Source: an uncultured Latescibacterota bacterium (GTDB lineage Bacteria > Latescibacterota > UBA2968 > UBA8231). From it: DNA of 64,000 nt. Below, in pieces: positions 1-9,373 of the stretch. Every line of letters starts with the position of its first letter. The stretch's first letter is position 1. The stretch covers positions 4,410,049-4,474,048 of the forward strand of contig OY282352.1 in the NCBI GenBank assembly GCA_958295495.1. Reading direction: 5' to 3'. The notes beneath the pieces are model-generated. The model saw only the letters and a list, made by a program, of their open reading frames with translations, did not search any database and had not been told where the DNA came from. A program made the translations under genes and the position numbers.

Positions 1-2
1 AG

Positions 3-3000
3 GATCCGAGCCTGCGGGAATCCTTCCAATCCGCGCTGAAGGAGGAAGACAGTCTATTGAAGGGTCCGTTTCCCGAATCGGCCCGTGGCTTCAAACAGGG
101 CCTGAATGCGCGGGCATTGGCGCAAGAGTGCTTTCCCGACCGGAGCGAAGGTCTTTTCCCGGCGCTGATTGACCGGCGTTTGTACATGCACCAGGAGTGC
201 GCCGTGCGGGCCACGCATGTGGACCAACAGAACATTGTCGTCGCCACCGGCACCGCCAGTGGCAAGACGGAGAGTTTTCTGTACCCGATTCTGTTCGAGT
301 TGTACCGCCAACATCTCGCGGGCGAACTGGAGGAAGCAGGGGTACGAGCCATGATACTGTACCCGATGAACGCACTTGCCAATGACCAACGCGAGCGCCT
401 TGGAAGGATTTGCAAGGACTTAAATGAGACAGGATCGGGATTTCGACCCACGTTCGGGCAGTACATCGGCCAGACACCGGAAAACAGCAAAGATAATAAT
501 TGGCGCAATGCCACTGCGCGGGCAGAGGAACGCTTACCCGGCGAACTGGTCTTTCGCGAGGAGATGCGAGGCACACCGCCGCACATCCTGCTGACCAACT
601 ACTCCATGCTGGAATACCTGCTCATTCGTCCCGACGACAGCCCGCTGTTCGATGGCGACCGGGGTACGCGCTGGCAGTTCATCGTGCTCGATGAGGCGCA
701 CCAGTATCGCGGTGCCAAGGGCATGGAGATGGGCATGCTGATTCGGCGTCTCAAGCAGCGGTTGCGCGATGGCGGGCGCAAAGACCCGTTTCGCTGCATC
801 GCCACTAGTGCCACCCTTTCCTCCGGCGAGGGCGAAAAAGAAAAGAAAACGGTGGCCGAGTTCGCCGGAGAACTTTTTGGCGAGCCCTTCTCGGTGCTTG
901 GGGTGATTTTCGGCGAGTCCGAGCAGACAGACGCAGGCCAACGGCCGCAGCGTTATCACGCCTTCCTGCGTGCGCTGGAAGGGGCATTTCTGGTTCATCG
1001 AGACGGTGCAGACACCGTTGTGTTGAATCGCAAAGGCGAGATGGATGACGGTTCTACCGCGAAACCGTTGGAAGTCGCGCTGTGCCGCGAGTGCGGGCAG
1101 CACTATTACGTTGGCCGGGAGAGAGGCGGAAAGCTGCAAGAAGCTGTTCGCGACCCCAGCCAGTCTGACTTCGGCGTGGACTACTACCTGCCATTGGACG
1201 ATGGGGCAACGCACCTTCTGTGCAGGTGCTGCGGTGCGCTCTCCACATCCGCTCCTGTGTGCGATTGTGAAGCAGCAATTCGAGTCAAGAAGTGCGAGTC
1301 TCACAAAGATCACCCCGATCAACTCAAGCAGTGCGAGACCTGCGGCTATAATCGCGGTGGTATCGGCGACCCCGTGCAGGAGATCGTACACGGCTCTGAC
1401 GGACCAAACGCCGTCATCGCGACCGCCTTGCACGAGTTGCTGCCGGAAGAAGGGCGCAAGGTGCTGGCGTTTGCCGACAGCCGTCAGGAAGCCGCGTTCT
1501 TTGCTTGGTACGCTGAAGACTCCTACGAGAAGGTGCGCGATCGCAATCTGATGCTTCGTGCGATCAAAGACGGTCCGGCCGGTCTGCAAGGATTATCCAT
1601 TGACGACCTCAGAAACCGATTGCTCAAGCAATGGGATCGGGCCGGTCTGTTCAAAGGGTCGGATACTACGGAGAGCAAAAACCGCATGGTGCTAGTATCG
1701 ATCCTTCGCGAAGCACTGACGGATGAGAGAAGGCTGTCTCTGGCTGGCGTCGGTTTGGTCAAGTGGTGCGTCGAGATTCCTGATGACTTGACATTGCCGC
1801 AGGCAATGAGAAATCCGCCGTGGAATCTCACGGATGAGGAAGCGCACCGCCTGCTCGGGTATCTCTTGGACAGGTTGCGCCTGCACCGCGCCATGGGTTT
1901 GCCGGAAAGTGCCGGAGCTCCGGCATGGAACGATGTTTCGCCGTGGCCCCAACAAGCCTACGGTCTGGGGCCACCGGGCAGACGGCGGCACGTCTCCGAG
2001 TGGGGCGGATCCCAATCCGCAATCGTGGCACACTTCCTTCATAGACTGCTCACGGGCAGTGGATTAGCCGAGGACGAGAAACGGGCAGCTTCGATGAAGA
2101 TGATGAAAGATATATGCCAAGTATTGCGGGGGCGTGATCAAAACTCCGGCCATCCCGACGACCACATCCTTTCGCGCGGAAAGGCGAACGGGACATTTCG
2201 TCTCAACCCGAGCTGGTTGCGGATAAAGCTCGCCGAGTCCGGTGAGATTTGGGAATGCGATACCTGTGCAACCCAGAGCGCCCACAACATTCGCGGTGTA
2301 TGTCCACGCAACAAGTGTCCCGGTACGCTGGATCCCTCCGACCACAAACGTCTCAAGGAAAACCATTACCGCATCTTGTACGAAAGCCCCGGCTTGCCGC
2401 CCGTGCTGCACGCGGAGGAACACACCGCACAGATCGAAAGCGACGAGGCGCGCCAGAGACAGGATCGGTTCAAGAACGGAGAAACGCACCTGCTCAGCTC
2501 CTCGACCACGTTCGAGGTTGGCGTCGATCTGGGCGATCTGGAAGCCGTGTTTCTCCGCAACGTGCCGCCGGAGCCGTTCAACTATACCCAGCGCGTTGGG
2601 AGAGCCGGACGCCGGGAGACCCCGGGCTTGGCGCTGACCTATTGCCGCCGCAATCCGCACGATCTTTACCACTACGAAAAGCCGAAGCGAGTGATTGCGG
2701 GTAAGGTGCATCCGCCGCGTCTGCAAATGACGAACCAAAAGATCATCGTGCGGCACATGATCGCCACGGCGTTGTCCGCGTTCTTCAAGGCTCGGGAGAA
2801 TGGGATACGGTTCAGAAACGTAAAAAAGTTCGTTGGAGACTGCTGGTCGAGCCCTCGCGCCGTATCCGACCTGAAACAGTTCTGCGAGAACAACGAGCTG
2901 CTGGTGGATTCGCTGCGCCGTATCGTGCCGGAGAGTATGTACATACAGACCGGACTTACCGGCGATTCATGGGTTGACGAAATAGCCGGGCCGAATAGTC

Positions 3001-4181
3001 GCTTCGCACAAGTGGAAGCGGAAATATGCGCGGATTACCGTGCGATGGTGAAGACGAAGGCCGTCCTCATCGAGGAGCAGCCCCCTAAGTGGACTAGCAA
3101 GGTCAACCAACTGGAACGCCGTATGCAAACCATCGCCGGCGATGGGACGTTGAATTTCCTTTCCCGCAAAGCTGTTATTCCGAAGTATGGGTTTCCAGTG
3201 GACGTCGTCGAACTCGAAACGCGCTCCAATGATGTGTCACTCCAGCGGGATTTGTCCCAGGCCATCGCCGAGTACGCGCCTGGCGGCAAGGTGGTGGCCA
3301 ATAAGCTGGAGTGGGAGTCTTGCGGAGTGAAGGTGGTTGAGGGCAAAGCGTTCCCGGTTCGGCATTACCAACTCGGCGATGCACGCAGTTTCACGCAATG
3401 GGATGAAGGTGACCCGTGTGTGCCATCCGGTAGCGGAAAATACCTTACTCCGGAATTCGGCTTTGTGACACCGCTGTTCGCGAAACCCAAGGAACCGCGT
3501 GGACGAGTGCAGCGCCTATATACGACGCGGCCCTTTTTCCAAGGTTTCGGAGAGAACGCCAATCCCGCAACGAAGGCAATTTTGGGCGTACAAGTGACCA
3601 AGGCCATGCCCGGAACCTTAGTCATCCTGTGCGAAGGCTGGAACAAGGAAGGTTTTTATATCTGCCGTTCTTGCGGTGCTCACATGACAGGGCCGAAAGC
3701 CGAGCACAAATCCCCCTCGGATTCCAGATGCGCCGGTAGCTTGGATCGGTTCTCGCTCGGTCACGAACTGGTCACGGACGTCGTGCGCTTGCAATTTCCT
3801 CAACTGACCGGCGAGTGGGACGCCTATTCCGTCGCCTACGCCGTCCTGCTCGGCGCAGCGGAGACCTTGGATGTGCCGGATGCGGATCTGAATGTGACGA
3901 TTACCGGCAGCAGCAACACTGGGGAATCCGCAATCGTGCTCTACGACAACGTGCCGGGCGGCGCGGCGCTGGTAGCACAACTGGAACAGGAGAGCGTCTT
4001 CGAGGAGATGCTACGCAACGCGCGGCAACGGGTTCAGGGCAATTGCGGCTGCGATTCGAGCTGCTACGGCTGCTTGCGGAGCTATCGCAATCAATTCGCC
4101 CACCCGTACTTGAATCGGAAGGAGGCACTGGCGATCTTGGAGGCCCGCGTTGGGCGACCGCCCGAAGCCCCAGAGCCGTAG
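3..4181 (+). CDS. DEAD/DEAH-box helicase with C-terminal DUF1998 zinc domain (5' partial)
   Basis: Superfamily-2 helicase of the large DUF1998/MrfA-like type, expected to unwind nucleic acid with ATP; such proteins are frequent in defence islands. Counted from a TTG at 57, residues 63-72 hold a Walker A-like ATGTASGKTE, 212-215 read DEAH and SAT lies near 251. A second helicase domain ends in a QRVGRAGRR motif. Several Cys pairs (CRECG, CRCCG, CETCG, CDTC, CRSCG) suggest zinc binding, and the C-terminus carries CGCDSSCYGCLRSYRNQ, the DUF1998 Cys signature. The frame is open to the window edge, so TTG 57 is probably internal and the N-terminus is missing. The AAA-nuclease gene follows after 28 nt in the same direction. 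Helicase call is solid; the defence role is inferred. Confidence 0.85.
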   Translation, partial: DPSLRESFQSALKEEDSLLKGPFPESARGFKQGLNARALAQECFPDRSEGLFPALIDRRLYMHQECAVRATHVDQQNIVVATGTASGKTESFLYPILFELYRQHLAGELEEAGVRAMILYPMNALANDQRERLGRICKDLNETGSGFRPTFGQYIGQTPENSKDNNWRNATARAEERLPGELVFREEMRGTPPHILLTNYSMLEYLLIRPDDSPLFDGDRGTRWQFIVLDEAHQYRGAKGMEMGMLIRRLKQRLRDGGRKDPFRCIATSATLSSGEGEKEKKTVAEFAGELFGEPFSVLGVIFGESEQTDAGQRPQRYHAFLRALEGAFLVHRDGADTVVLNRKGEMDDGSTAKPLEVALCRECGQHYYVGRERGGKLQEAVRDPSQSDFGVDYYLPLDDGATHLLCRCCGALSTSAPVCDCEAAIRVKKCESHKDHPDQLKQCETCGYNRGGIGDPVQEIVHGSDGPNAVIATALHELLPEEGRKVLAFADSRQEAAFFAWYAEDSYEKVRDRNLMLRAIKDGPAGLQGLSIDDLRNRLLKQWDRAGLFKGSDTTESKNRMVLVSILREALTDERRLSLAGVGLVKWCVEIPDDLTLPQAMRNPPWNLTDEEAHRLLGYLLDRLRLHRAMGLPESAGAPAWNDVSPWPQQAYGLGPPGRRRHVSEWGGSQSAIVAHFLHRLLTGSGLAEDEKRAASMKMMKDICQVLRGRDQNSGHPDDHILSRGKANGTFRLNPSWLRIKLAESGEIWECDTCATQSAHNIRGVCPRNKCPGTLDPSDHKRLKENHYRILYESPGLPPVLHAEEHTAQIESDEARQRQDRFKNGETHLLSSSTTFEVGVDLGDLEAVFLRNVPPEPFNYTQRVGRAGRRETPGLALTYCRRNPHDLYHYEKPKRVIAGKVHPPRLQMTNQKIIVRHMIATALSAFFKARENGIRFRNVKKFVGDCWSSPRAVSDLKQFCENNELLVDSLRRIVPESMYIQTGLTGDSWVDEIAGPNSRFAQVEAEICADYRAMVKTKAVLIEEQPPKWTSKVNQLERRMQTIAGDGTLNFLSRKAVIPKYGFPVDVVELETRSNDVSLQRDLSQAIAEYAPGGKVVANKLEWESCGVKVVEGKAFPVRHYQLGDARSFTQWDEGDPCVPSGSGKYLTPEFGFVTPLFAKPKEPRGRVQRLYTTRPFFQGFGENANPATKAILGVQVTKAMPGTLVILCEGWNKEGFYICRSCGAHMTGPKAEHKSPSDSRCAGSLDRFSLGHELVTDVVRLQFPQLTGEWDAYSVAYAVLLGAAETLDVPDADLNVTITGSSNTGESAIVLYDNVPGGAALVAQLEQESVFEEMLRNARQRVQGNCGCDSSCYGCLRSYRNQFAHPYLNRKEALAILEARVGRPPEAPEP

Positions 4182-4209
4182 GGCCCTCGCCAGCTAGAAG
4201 ATACAATAG

Positions 4210-5799
4210 ATGACGACCACAACCATGCGCTTTTTCAATACCGCCGGCCCGATCAAGGCGGACATCCACTACCACGTCCCGCTCCTATCGCGGCTCGACA
4301 TGGACGACTTGCTGCTGCTCATCCGGCAGGAGAAGTACTTCGTCCTGCACGCACCGCGACAGACGGGCAAGACCTCGGCGTTGTTCGCTTTGAGGGACAA
4401 ACTAAACGCGAGTGGCGAGTTCCGCTGTGTGTACGCGAACATTGAGGCCGCCCAGACGGCGCGCGAGGACGTCGTGCGGGCGATGCGGGCGATCCTCACC
4501 GAATTACAGCTTGCAGCGGTCGAGACGCTGGCGGCCCTGTGTCCGGGGGTGCTGGAGGAGGCGGGGCCGGATGGTGCGCTCCGGGTAGTGCTGGCGCGCT
4601 GGGCGGCTGCCGACCCGAAGCCGCTGGTACTGCTGCTCGACGAGATCGACGCGCTGGTCGGCGACAGCCTGCTGTCGGTGCTGCGGCAGCTACGCGCCGG
4701 CTACCCGGAACGTCCGCGTCGCTTCCCGCAGTGCGCGATCTTGTGCGGGGTGCGCGACGTGCGCGATTACCGCATTCAGTCGTCTGCGGAAAACGCCATC
4801 ATCGCCGGGGGCAGTGCGTTCAACATCCGCGCCGAGTCTCTGCGGCTCGGAGATTTTTCGCGGCAGGAGGTTGAGTCCCTGCTGGCGCAGCACACCGCGG
4901 AGACTGGCCAAGCCTTCGCGGACGAGGCGTGCGCCGCGATTTGGGAATTGACCGAGGGCCAGCCGTGGCTGGTCAATGCCTTGGCGTACGAAGCTTGCTT
5001 CAAAAACAAAGCCGGGCGGGACCGCGGCCGGCCCATTTTCGTCGCCGCCATCCAAGAGGCGCACGAGCAATTGATCCTGCGTCGGGAGACGCATCTGGAC
5101 CAACTCACCGACAAGCTCCAAGAGGAGCGGGTGCGCCGGGTGATTGAGCCGCTGCTGAGCGGCGCCACCGAGGCGGCCGCGATTGCCGACGACGATCTGC
5201 AGTACGTGCGCGATCTCGGTCTGGTCGGCCTTGGCAAGCCGGTGGCCATCGCCAACCCGATCTACCGGGAGGTGATCCCACGCGCCCTGACCTGGACCAC
5301 GCAGGAGATGGTGATTTACGACGATCCGGCTTGGTATGTGGCGGACGACGGGGTGCTGGAGGTGGACAAGTTGCTGGCGGCGTTCCAAGAGTTTTTCCGC
5401 GAGCACTCCGAGCACTGGGTGGAGCGGTTCCAGTACAAGGAGGCCGGTCCGCAGTTGCTGCTGCAGGCGTTTTTGCAGCGCATCGTCAACAGCGGCGGGC
5501 GCATTGAGCGCGAGTATGGCTTGGGTCGGCGGCGCACGGATTTGCTGCTCGTGTGGCCGGTGGACGGGGACGCTAGCAGGACGCAGAAGGTGGTCATCGA
5601 GTGCAAGGTGCTGCATGGGGGCTTCGAGCGGACGCTGCGCGAAGGGCTTGAGCAGACGCGGGCCTACATGGACCACTGCGCGGCGGCCGAGGGGCACTTA
5701 GTACTCTTCGACCGCACCGAGGGCAAATCGTGGGACGACAAGGTGTATCGCCGCGAGGAAACCGAAGGCGGCGCACCGGTCGCGGTGTGGGGGATGTGA
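4210..5799 (+). CDS. AAA ATPase fused to PD-(D/E)XK nuclease-like domain (copy 1)
   Basis: A 529-residue protein with an AAA_35-like ATPase in front. HAPRQTGKT at about 48-55 is the P-loop and LLLDEIDAL near 141-149 is Walker B. A helical middle region follows. The C-terminus has D444 followed by E464-x-K466 (IECK), the spacing of a PD-(D/E)XK nuclease of the type often attached to AAA-ATPase-like proteins. It sits 28 nt downstream of the helicase, so the two are probably co-transcribed. A clear paralogue lies at 33362-34987 inside a restriction-modification cassette; the first ~60 residues and the last ~110 align almost without gaps. Plausibly an ATP-dependent DNA-acting effector or accessory subunit. 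Biochemical activity is inferred, not seen. Confidence 0.8.
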   Translation: MTTTTMRFFNTAGPIKADIHYHVPLLSRLDMDDLLLLIRQEKYFVLHAPRQTGKTSALFALRDKLNASGEFRCVYANIEAAQTAREDVVRAMRAILTELQLAAVETLAALCPGVLEEAGPDGALRVVLARWAAADPKPLVLLLDEIDALVGDSLLSVLRQLRAGYPERPRRFPQCAILCGVRDVRDYRIQSSAENAIIAGGSAFNIRAESLRLGDFSRQEVESLLAQHTAETGQAFADEACAAIWELTEGQPWLVNALAYEACFKNKAGRDRGRPIFVAAIQEAHEQLILRRETHLDQLTDKLQEERVRRVIEPLLSGATEAAAIADDDLQYVRDLGLVGLGKPVAIANPIYREVIPRALTWTTQEMVIYDDPAWYVADDGVLEVDKLLAAFQEFFREHSEHWVERFQYKEAGPQLLLQAFLQRIVNSGGRIEREYGLGRRRTDLLLVWPVDGDASRTQKVVIECKVLHGGFERTLREGLEQTRAYMDHCAAAEGHLVLFDRTEGKSWDDKVYRREETEGGAPVAVWGM

Positions 5800-5905
5800 T
5801 TCTCGTCAACATGCAAACGGAGGCCCCAGTGAAGTATCCAGACTTGGCAGCCCGACGGCCGCGCCGAGCGCGATTTGCGTAACGCTATCCATAGGAGCTT
5901 TAGAT

Positions 5906-6733
5906 TTGCCGAGAACACCGTACGAAGAAAACGCCGCGAGTGCATGGTGGCGGCCCGTGGGGCCGGACGAATGCGCCGACCCGCTCCGCGCCTTGGCCCG
6001 GGCGGATATACCGGCAATCCTGCTGCCCCAAGTTTGCACGCCAGCCGATTGCCAGCAACTGATGGAGCGCTTTGGCGAGCGCGGGTTGCTGCGCCCCCCG
6101 GGCGACGAGCGCACGCGCATTGACATTGGCACCAGCCTCGGCAACTTGGGCCGCGACCAAGAGGCCTTCTTGGCTGATGCGGAGGAGACGCACGCGCTTT
6201 TTGCTACCCTCTTCGCCGGCTTGCTCGACCCGGTGCAGCTACTCTATCGGCACTTGCAGGGGCTGGCCCCAAACAAGGCGGTTAAGACGGCGCGCGAGCG
6301 CGACGGACGCTTGTATGGCCCGGCCATTTTTCGCATCCACTACGAAACCCACGCCTATAGTCCGCACATTGACCACGTGGTCCTGCGCGAAAAGCGCTTC
6401 AACTACGAGGTGGCGCGCTTTACCCATCAATTTGCCGGCGTGCTGTGCGTGCAGAACGCGGATTCTGCGGGTGCTGGGGTGCAAGCCGCGTTGCACCGTT
6501 GCCTGTGGACCGAGGAGATCCAACCGCATATCGCCGCGGGTAGTTTTCACGAATATGCGGCCGCGCACGGCGTGGAGCACTGCGAGGTCGCGCTCGAGCC
6601 GGGCGATCTGTACTTCTTCAATACGCGCTGCATCCACGAGGTTCCGGCGGTGCAGGGGGACGATCCGCGAGCGGTGCTCGCCGTCTTCATTGGCTATGCC
6701 GACGACGACGACGAAATCTACGTGTGGTCTTAA
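5906..6733 (+). CDS. Putative 2-oxoglutarate/Fe(II)-dependent oxygenase
   Basis: A 275-residue protein with the facial-triad layout of 2OG-Fe(II) dioxygenases: H154-I-D156, distal H244 in FFNTRCIHEVPA, and R255 about 11 residues later, a position used for 2-oxoglutarate binding. No signal peptide or membrane segment, so cytoplasmic. Start chosen is TTG at 5906 with AGGAG 8 nt upstream; no in-frame ATG gives a better site. Two aminotransferase genes follow with a 3-nt gap and then a 4-nt overlap, so this is a three-gene operon. A role in hydroxylating an amino acid or a related small molecule is plausible, but the substrate cannot be read from the sequence. Confidence 0.72.
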   Translation: MPRTPYEENAASAWWRPVGPDECADPLRALARADIPAILLPQVCTPADCQQLMERFGERGLLRPPGDERTRIDIGTSLGNLGRDQEAFLADAEETHALFATLFAGLLDPVQLLYRHLQGLAPNKAVKTARERDGRLYGPAIFRIHYETHAYSPHIDHVVLREKRFNYEVARFTHQFAGVLCVQNADSAGAGVQAALHRCLWTEEIQPHIAAGSFHEYAAAHGVEHCEVALEPGDLYFFNTRCIHEVPAVQGDDPRAVLAVFIGYADDDDEIYVWS

Positions 6734-6736
6734 CCC

Positions 6737-7840
6737 GTGTTGCCGTTTACGCCCATCGTCCGCGCCCTGCCGCCGACCGTTCCCTTTGTGCCGCCCGAGG
6801 CGCTGGAAAGGCAGCAGGGACAGCCACTCGCCCTGCGGGTTGGGGCCAATGAGAGCAATTTCGGGATCTCGCCGCGAGCGCGGCAGGCCATGGTGGAGGC
6901 GGTGGATCAAGTGCATTGGTACAACGACCCGGAGGGGTACGAGTTGCGCTCGGCACTGGCGGTGCGGCACGGGGTGGCGCGGGAAGAGGTCGCCTTGGGC
7001 GCGGGCATTGACGAGTTGTTGGGGCTTTTGGTGCGTCTGTTTGCCGAGCCGGGCGACGCGGTGGTGACCTCGCTGGGGGCCTATCCCACGTTCAACTACC
7101 ATGTCGAGGGGCACGGAGCGGTGTTGCACAAAGTGCCCTATCGCGCGGATCGGGAGGATTTGCCGGCCCTGTTGGCCAAGGCGCGGCAAGTGCGCCCCAA
7201 GCTGCTTTACGTGGCCAATCCCGACAATCCCATGGGCACCTATCAGCGGGCCGACGAGTTGCGGGATTTTATCGCCGAGTTGCCGCCAGGCTGTGTGCTC
7301 TTGCTCGACGAAGCGTATATCGACTTCGCGCCCGCGGACGCGCACCTGCCGCTGGACATGGAGCGGGCCGAGGTGGTGCGGCTGCGGACGTTTTCCAAGG
7401 CGCACGGCATGGCCGGGGCCAGAATCGGCTACGCGCTGGCGCATTGCAGCTTGGTGGCCGCGCTCGACAAGGTCCGCAATCACTTTGGCGTCAATCGCAT
7501 TGCCCAAGCTGGGGCGCTTGCTTCGCTGGGCGACGACGAGTTTGTACGGGAGGTGGTGCGGCAAGTGGATCAAGGCCGGCGAGAATACGCGATGCTGGCG
7601 GCGGAATTGGGGCTGAAAACGGTGCCCTCGGCGACTAATTTCGTGGCGCTCGACGTGGGCAGTGGCGAGCGCGCCCGCTGCCTGATGCAGGTGCTTTTGC
7701 AGCACGGAGTCTTCGTGCGGATGCCGGGCGTGGCCCCGCTCGACCGCTGCATCCGCCTAACCGTGGGGCCGGCCGCCGAGCGGCAAGCCTTTGCGAAGGT
7801 GCTGCGCGACGTGTTGCCGCAATTAAATGAGGATGAATGA
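6737..7840 (+). CDS. Class I/II aminotransferase, histidinol-phosphate aminotransferase-like
   Basis: PLP-dependent fold-type I aminotransferase, 367 residues, close to HisC in length and motifs. NPDNPMGTY binds PLP and substrate carboxylate, LLLDEAYIDF carries the Asp that pairs with the pyridine nitrogen, and FSKAHGMAGARIGY contains the Schiff-base lysine K221. Starts with GTG three nt after the oxygenase stop and overlaps the next gene by 4 nt (ATGA). No other his genes are nearby and its partners are an oxygenase and a class-III aminotransferase. HisC-like enzymes are commonly recruited to amino-acid or secondary metabolism, so I do not assign hisC. Confidence 0.82.
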   Translation: MLPFTPIVRALPPTVPFVPPEALERQQGQPLALRVGANESNFGISPRARQAMVEAVDQVHWYNDPEGYELRSALAVRHGVAREEVALGAGIDELLGLLVRLFAEPGDAVVTSLGAYPTFNYHVEGHGAVLHKVPYRADREDLPALLAKARQVRPKLLYVANPDNPMGTYQRADELRDFIAELPPGCVLLLDEAYIDFAPADAHLPLDMERAEVVRLRTFSKAHGMAGARIGYALAHCSLVAALDKVRNHFGVNRIAQAGALASLGDDEFVREVVRQVDQGRREYAMLAAELGLKTVPSATNFVALDVGSGERARCLMQVLLQHGVFVRMPGVAPLDRCIRLTVGPAAERQAFAKVLRDVLPQLNEDE

Positions 7841-9201
7841 AGATGACTGCCACCGACCAAGCCCTCCTCCACCGCGACCCGCACTACACCTACCCTGTTC
7901 TCGTCAAGGGCGAGGGGATTTACTTGTACGACGAAGCTGGCCGGTGCTATATCGACGGTACGGCCGGGGCCGGCAACGTCACCTTGGGGCACGGTCGTCA
8001 TGCCATCGTCGAGGCCATGGCTGCCCAGGGACGGGAGTTGGCCTATTGCTTTTCGACGTTTTTTACCAACCAGCCAGCCCTTGATTACGCCCGCTGCTTG
8101 GCCGAACTGGCCCCCGGGGATTTGCACCACGCGTACTTTGTCTCGGGCGGCTCCGAAGGCGTGGAGACGGCCATTAAACTGGCCCGCTTGTACCATTTGC
8201 AGCGGGGCCGGGCGCAAAAGCACCAGATTATTGGTCGTTGGCGCGGCTATCACGGTGCTACTTTGGGTGCCTTGGCTGCTACCGGAATGCCGGGGCTGAG
8301 GGCACCTTTTGAGCCTTATTTGCCGGCTTTTCCGCACATTGCCTCGTGCTATCCCTATCGCTGCGCTTTTGCCGGTTGCGAAGATCGCTGCAATTTGACC
8401 TGCGCCCGCCAGTTAGAAGAGACCATCCGCGAGGTCGGAGCCGACAACATCGCCGCCTTTATCGCCGAGCCAGTGGTCATGGCTGGGATCGCCGCTGGGG
8501 TTCCTCCGCCCGCTTACTACCCCCTCCTCCGCCAAATCTGCGACGAGTACGACGTCCTCTTTATCGCCGACGAGATCATCACCGGCTTTGGCCGCACCGG
8601 CAAACTCTTTGCCATTGAGCACTGGGATGTGGTACCCGATATGGTCGTTTTCGGCAAAGGGGCCAGCAGCGGGTACGCGCCCTTGGGAGGGGTCTTGCTG
8701 AGCGAACAGATGCGGAGGGGTCTCATGCGCAGCGGCCACGCCTTGCCGCACGTTTTTACCTATGTCAACAACCCGGTGGCTATGCGCGCGGGCTTGGCCG
8801 TACTGGAGTTGCTAAAAGAAGAAGGCATCGTAGAACACGCCGCTTGGGTGGGGGCCTATTTGCAGGAAAAGGCCGCGGGCTTGACGCGCCATCGCTGCGT
8901 TGGCCAAGTGCGCGGCAAGGGCCTGCTGTTGGGCATTGAACTGGTCCAAGATCGCCGCAGTCGCAAGCCCTTTCCCCCCGAATGGGGCGCGGCGCGGCGC
9001 GTGCCCCAACTGACCTTGGAACGGGGACTGGCTATTTCGGGCACTAGCGGGGGAGCCGATTGGGTCGAGGGCGATGATTTGCGCTTTTACCCGCCGCTGA
9101 TCATTACGCAAGAACAGCTCGACGAATCCTTGGCTATCCTCGACGAGTGTTTGGGATTGCTGGAAGGGGAACTGCGGCAAAAGGGCTGGGAGCCGACCTA
9201 A
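7837..9201 (+). CDS. Class-III PLP-dependent aminotransferase
   Basis: A 454-residue class-III (omega-type) aminotransferase. Seen in order: GTAGAGNVTLGH near the N-terminus, SGGSEGVETAIKLAR (phosphate binding), FIADEIITGFGRTG with the conserved Asp, and VVFGKGAS with the PLP lysine K274. Family members move amino groups between omega-amino acids, diamines or keto acids and pyruvate or 2-oxoglutarate. ATG at 7837 overlaps the upstream aminotransferase stop, indicating translational coupling. A Cys-rich stretch around residues 168-188 (CYPYRCAFAGCEDRC) is unusual for the family core but seen in some subgroups. Substrate unknown; most likely acts in one pathway with its two neighbours. Confidence 0.87.
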   Translation: MKMTATDQALLHRDPHYTYPVLVKGEGIYLYDEAGRCYIDGTAGAGNVTLGHGRHAIVEAMAAQGRELAYCFSTFFTNQPALDYARCLAELAPGDLHHAYFVSGGSEGVETAIKLARLYHLQRGRAQKHQIIGRWRGYHGATLGALAATGMPGLRAPFEPYLPAFPHIASCYPYRCAFAGCEDRCNLTCARQLEETIREVGADNIAAFIAEPVVMAGIAAGVPPPAYYPLLRQICDEYDVLFIADEIITGFGRTGKLFAIEHWDVVPDMVVFGKGASSGYAPLGGVLLSEQMRRGLMRSGHALPHVFTYVNNPVAMRAGLAVLELLKEEGIVEHAAWVGAYLQEKAAGLTRHRCVGQVRGKGLLLGIELVQDRRSRKPFPPEWGAARRVPQLTLERGLAISGTSGGADWVEGDDLRFYPPLIITQEQLDESLAILDECLGLLEGELRQKGWEPT

Positions 9202-9373
9202 ACCACGCCCAGATTGCCCCCATTGGCCATAACCGAGCGAATTTCCAGTCGGCTCCCTTCGCGGTCAATTGTGTGCTCACCTCGCAACGCTGCTAATGCT
9301 GGGACAGGTCCCAGAACCATCGGGAGGGCAAATCAGGTGCAGACGGCGTGGATTCAGGGTGCTTTGCTTCGAT

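Noticed and set aside
534..1589. 351-codon minus-strand frame inside the helicase gene
   Set aside because: Covers the DEAH region of a well-supported helicase on the other strand and has no recognisable domain.
6239..7705. 488-codon minus-strand open frame
   Set aside because: Antisense to the oxygenase and aminotransferase genes, which have clear motifs; GC-rich DNA produces long shadow frames.
6737..7840. hisC of histidine biosynthesis
   Set aside because: No other his genes nearby; coupled instead to an oxygenase and a class-III aminotransferase.
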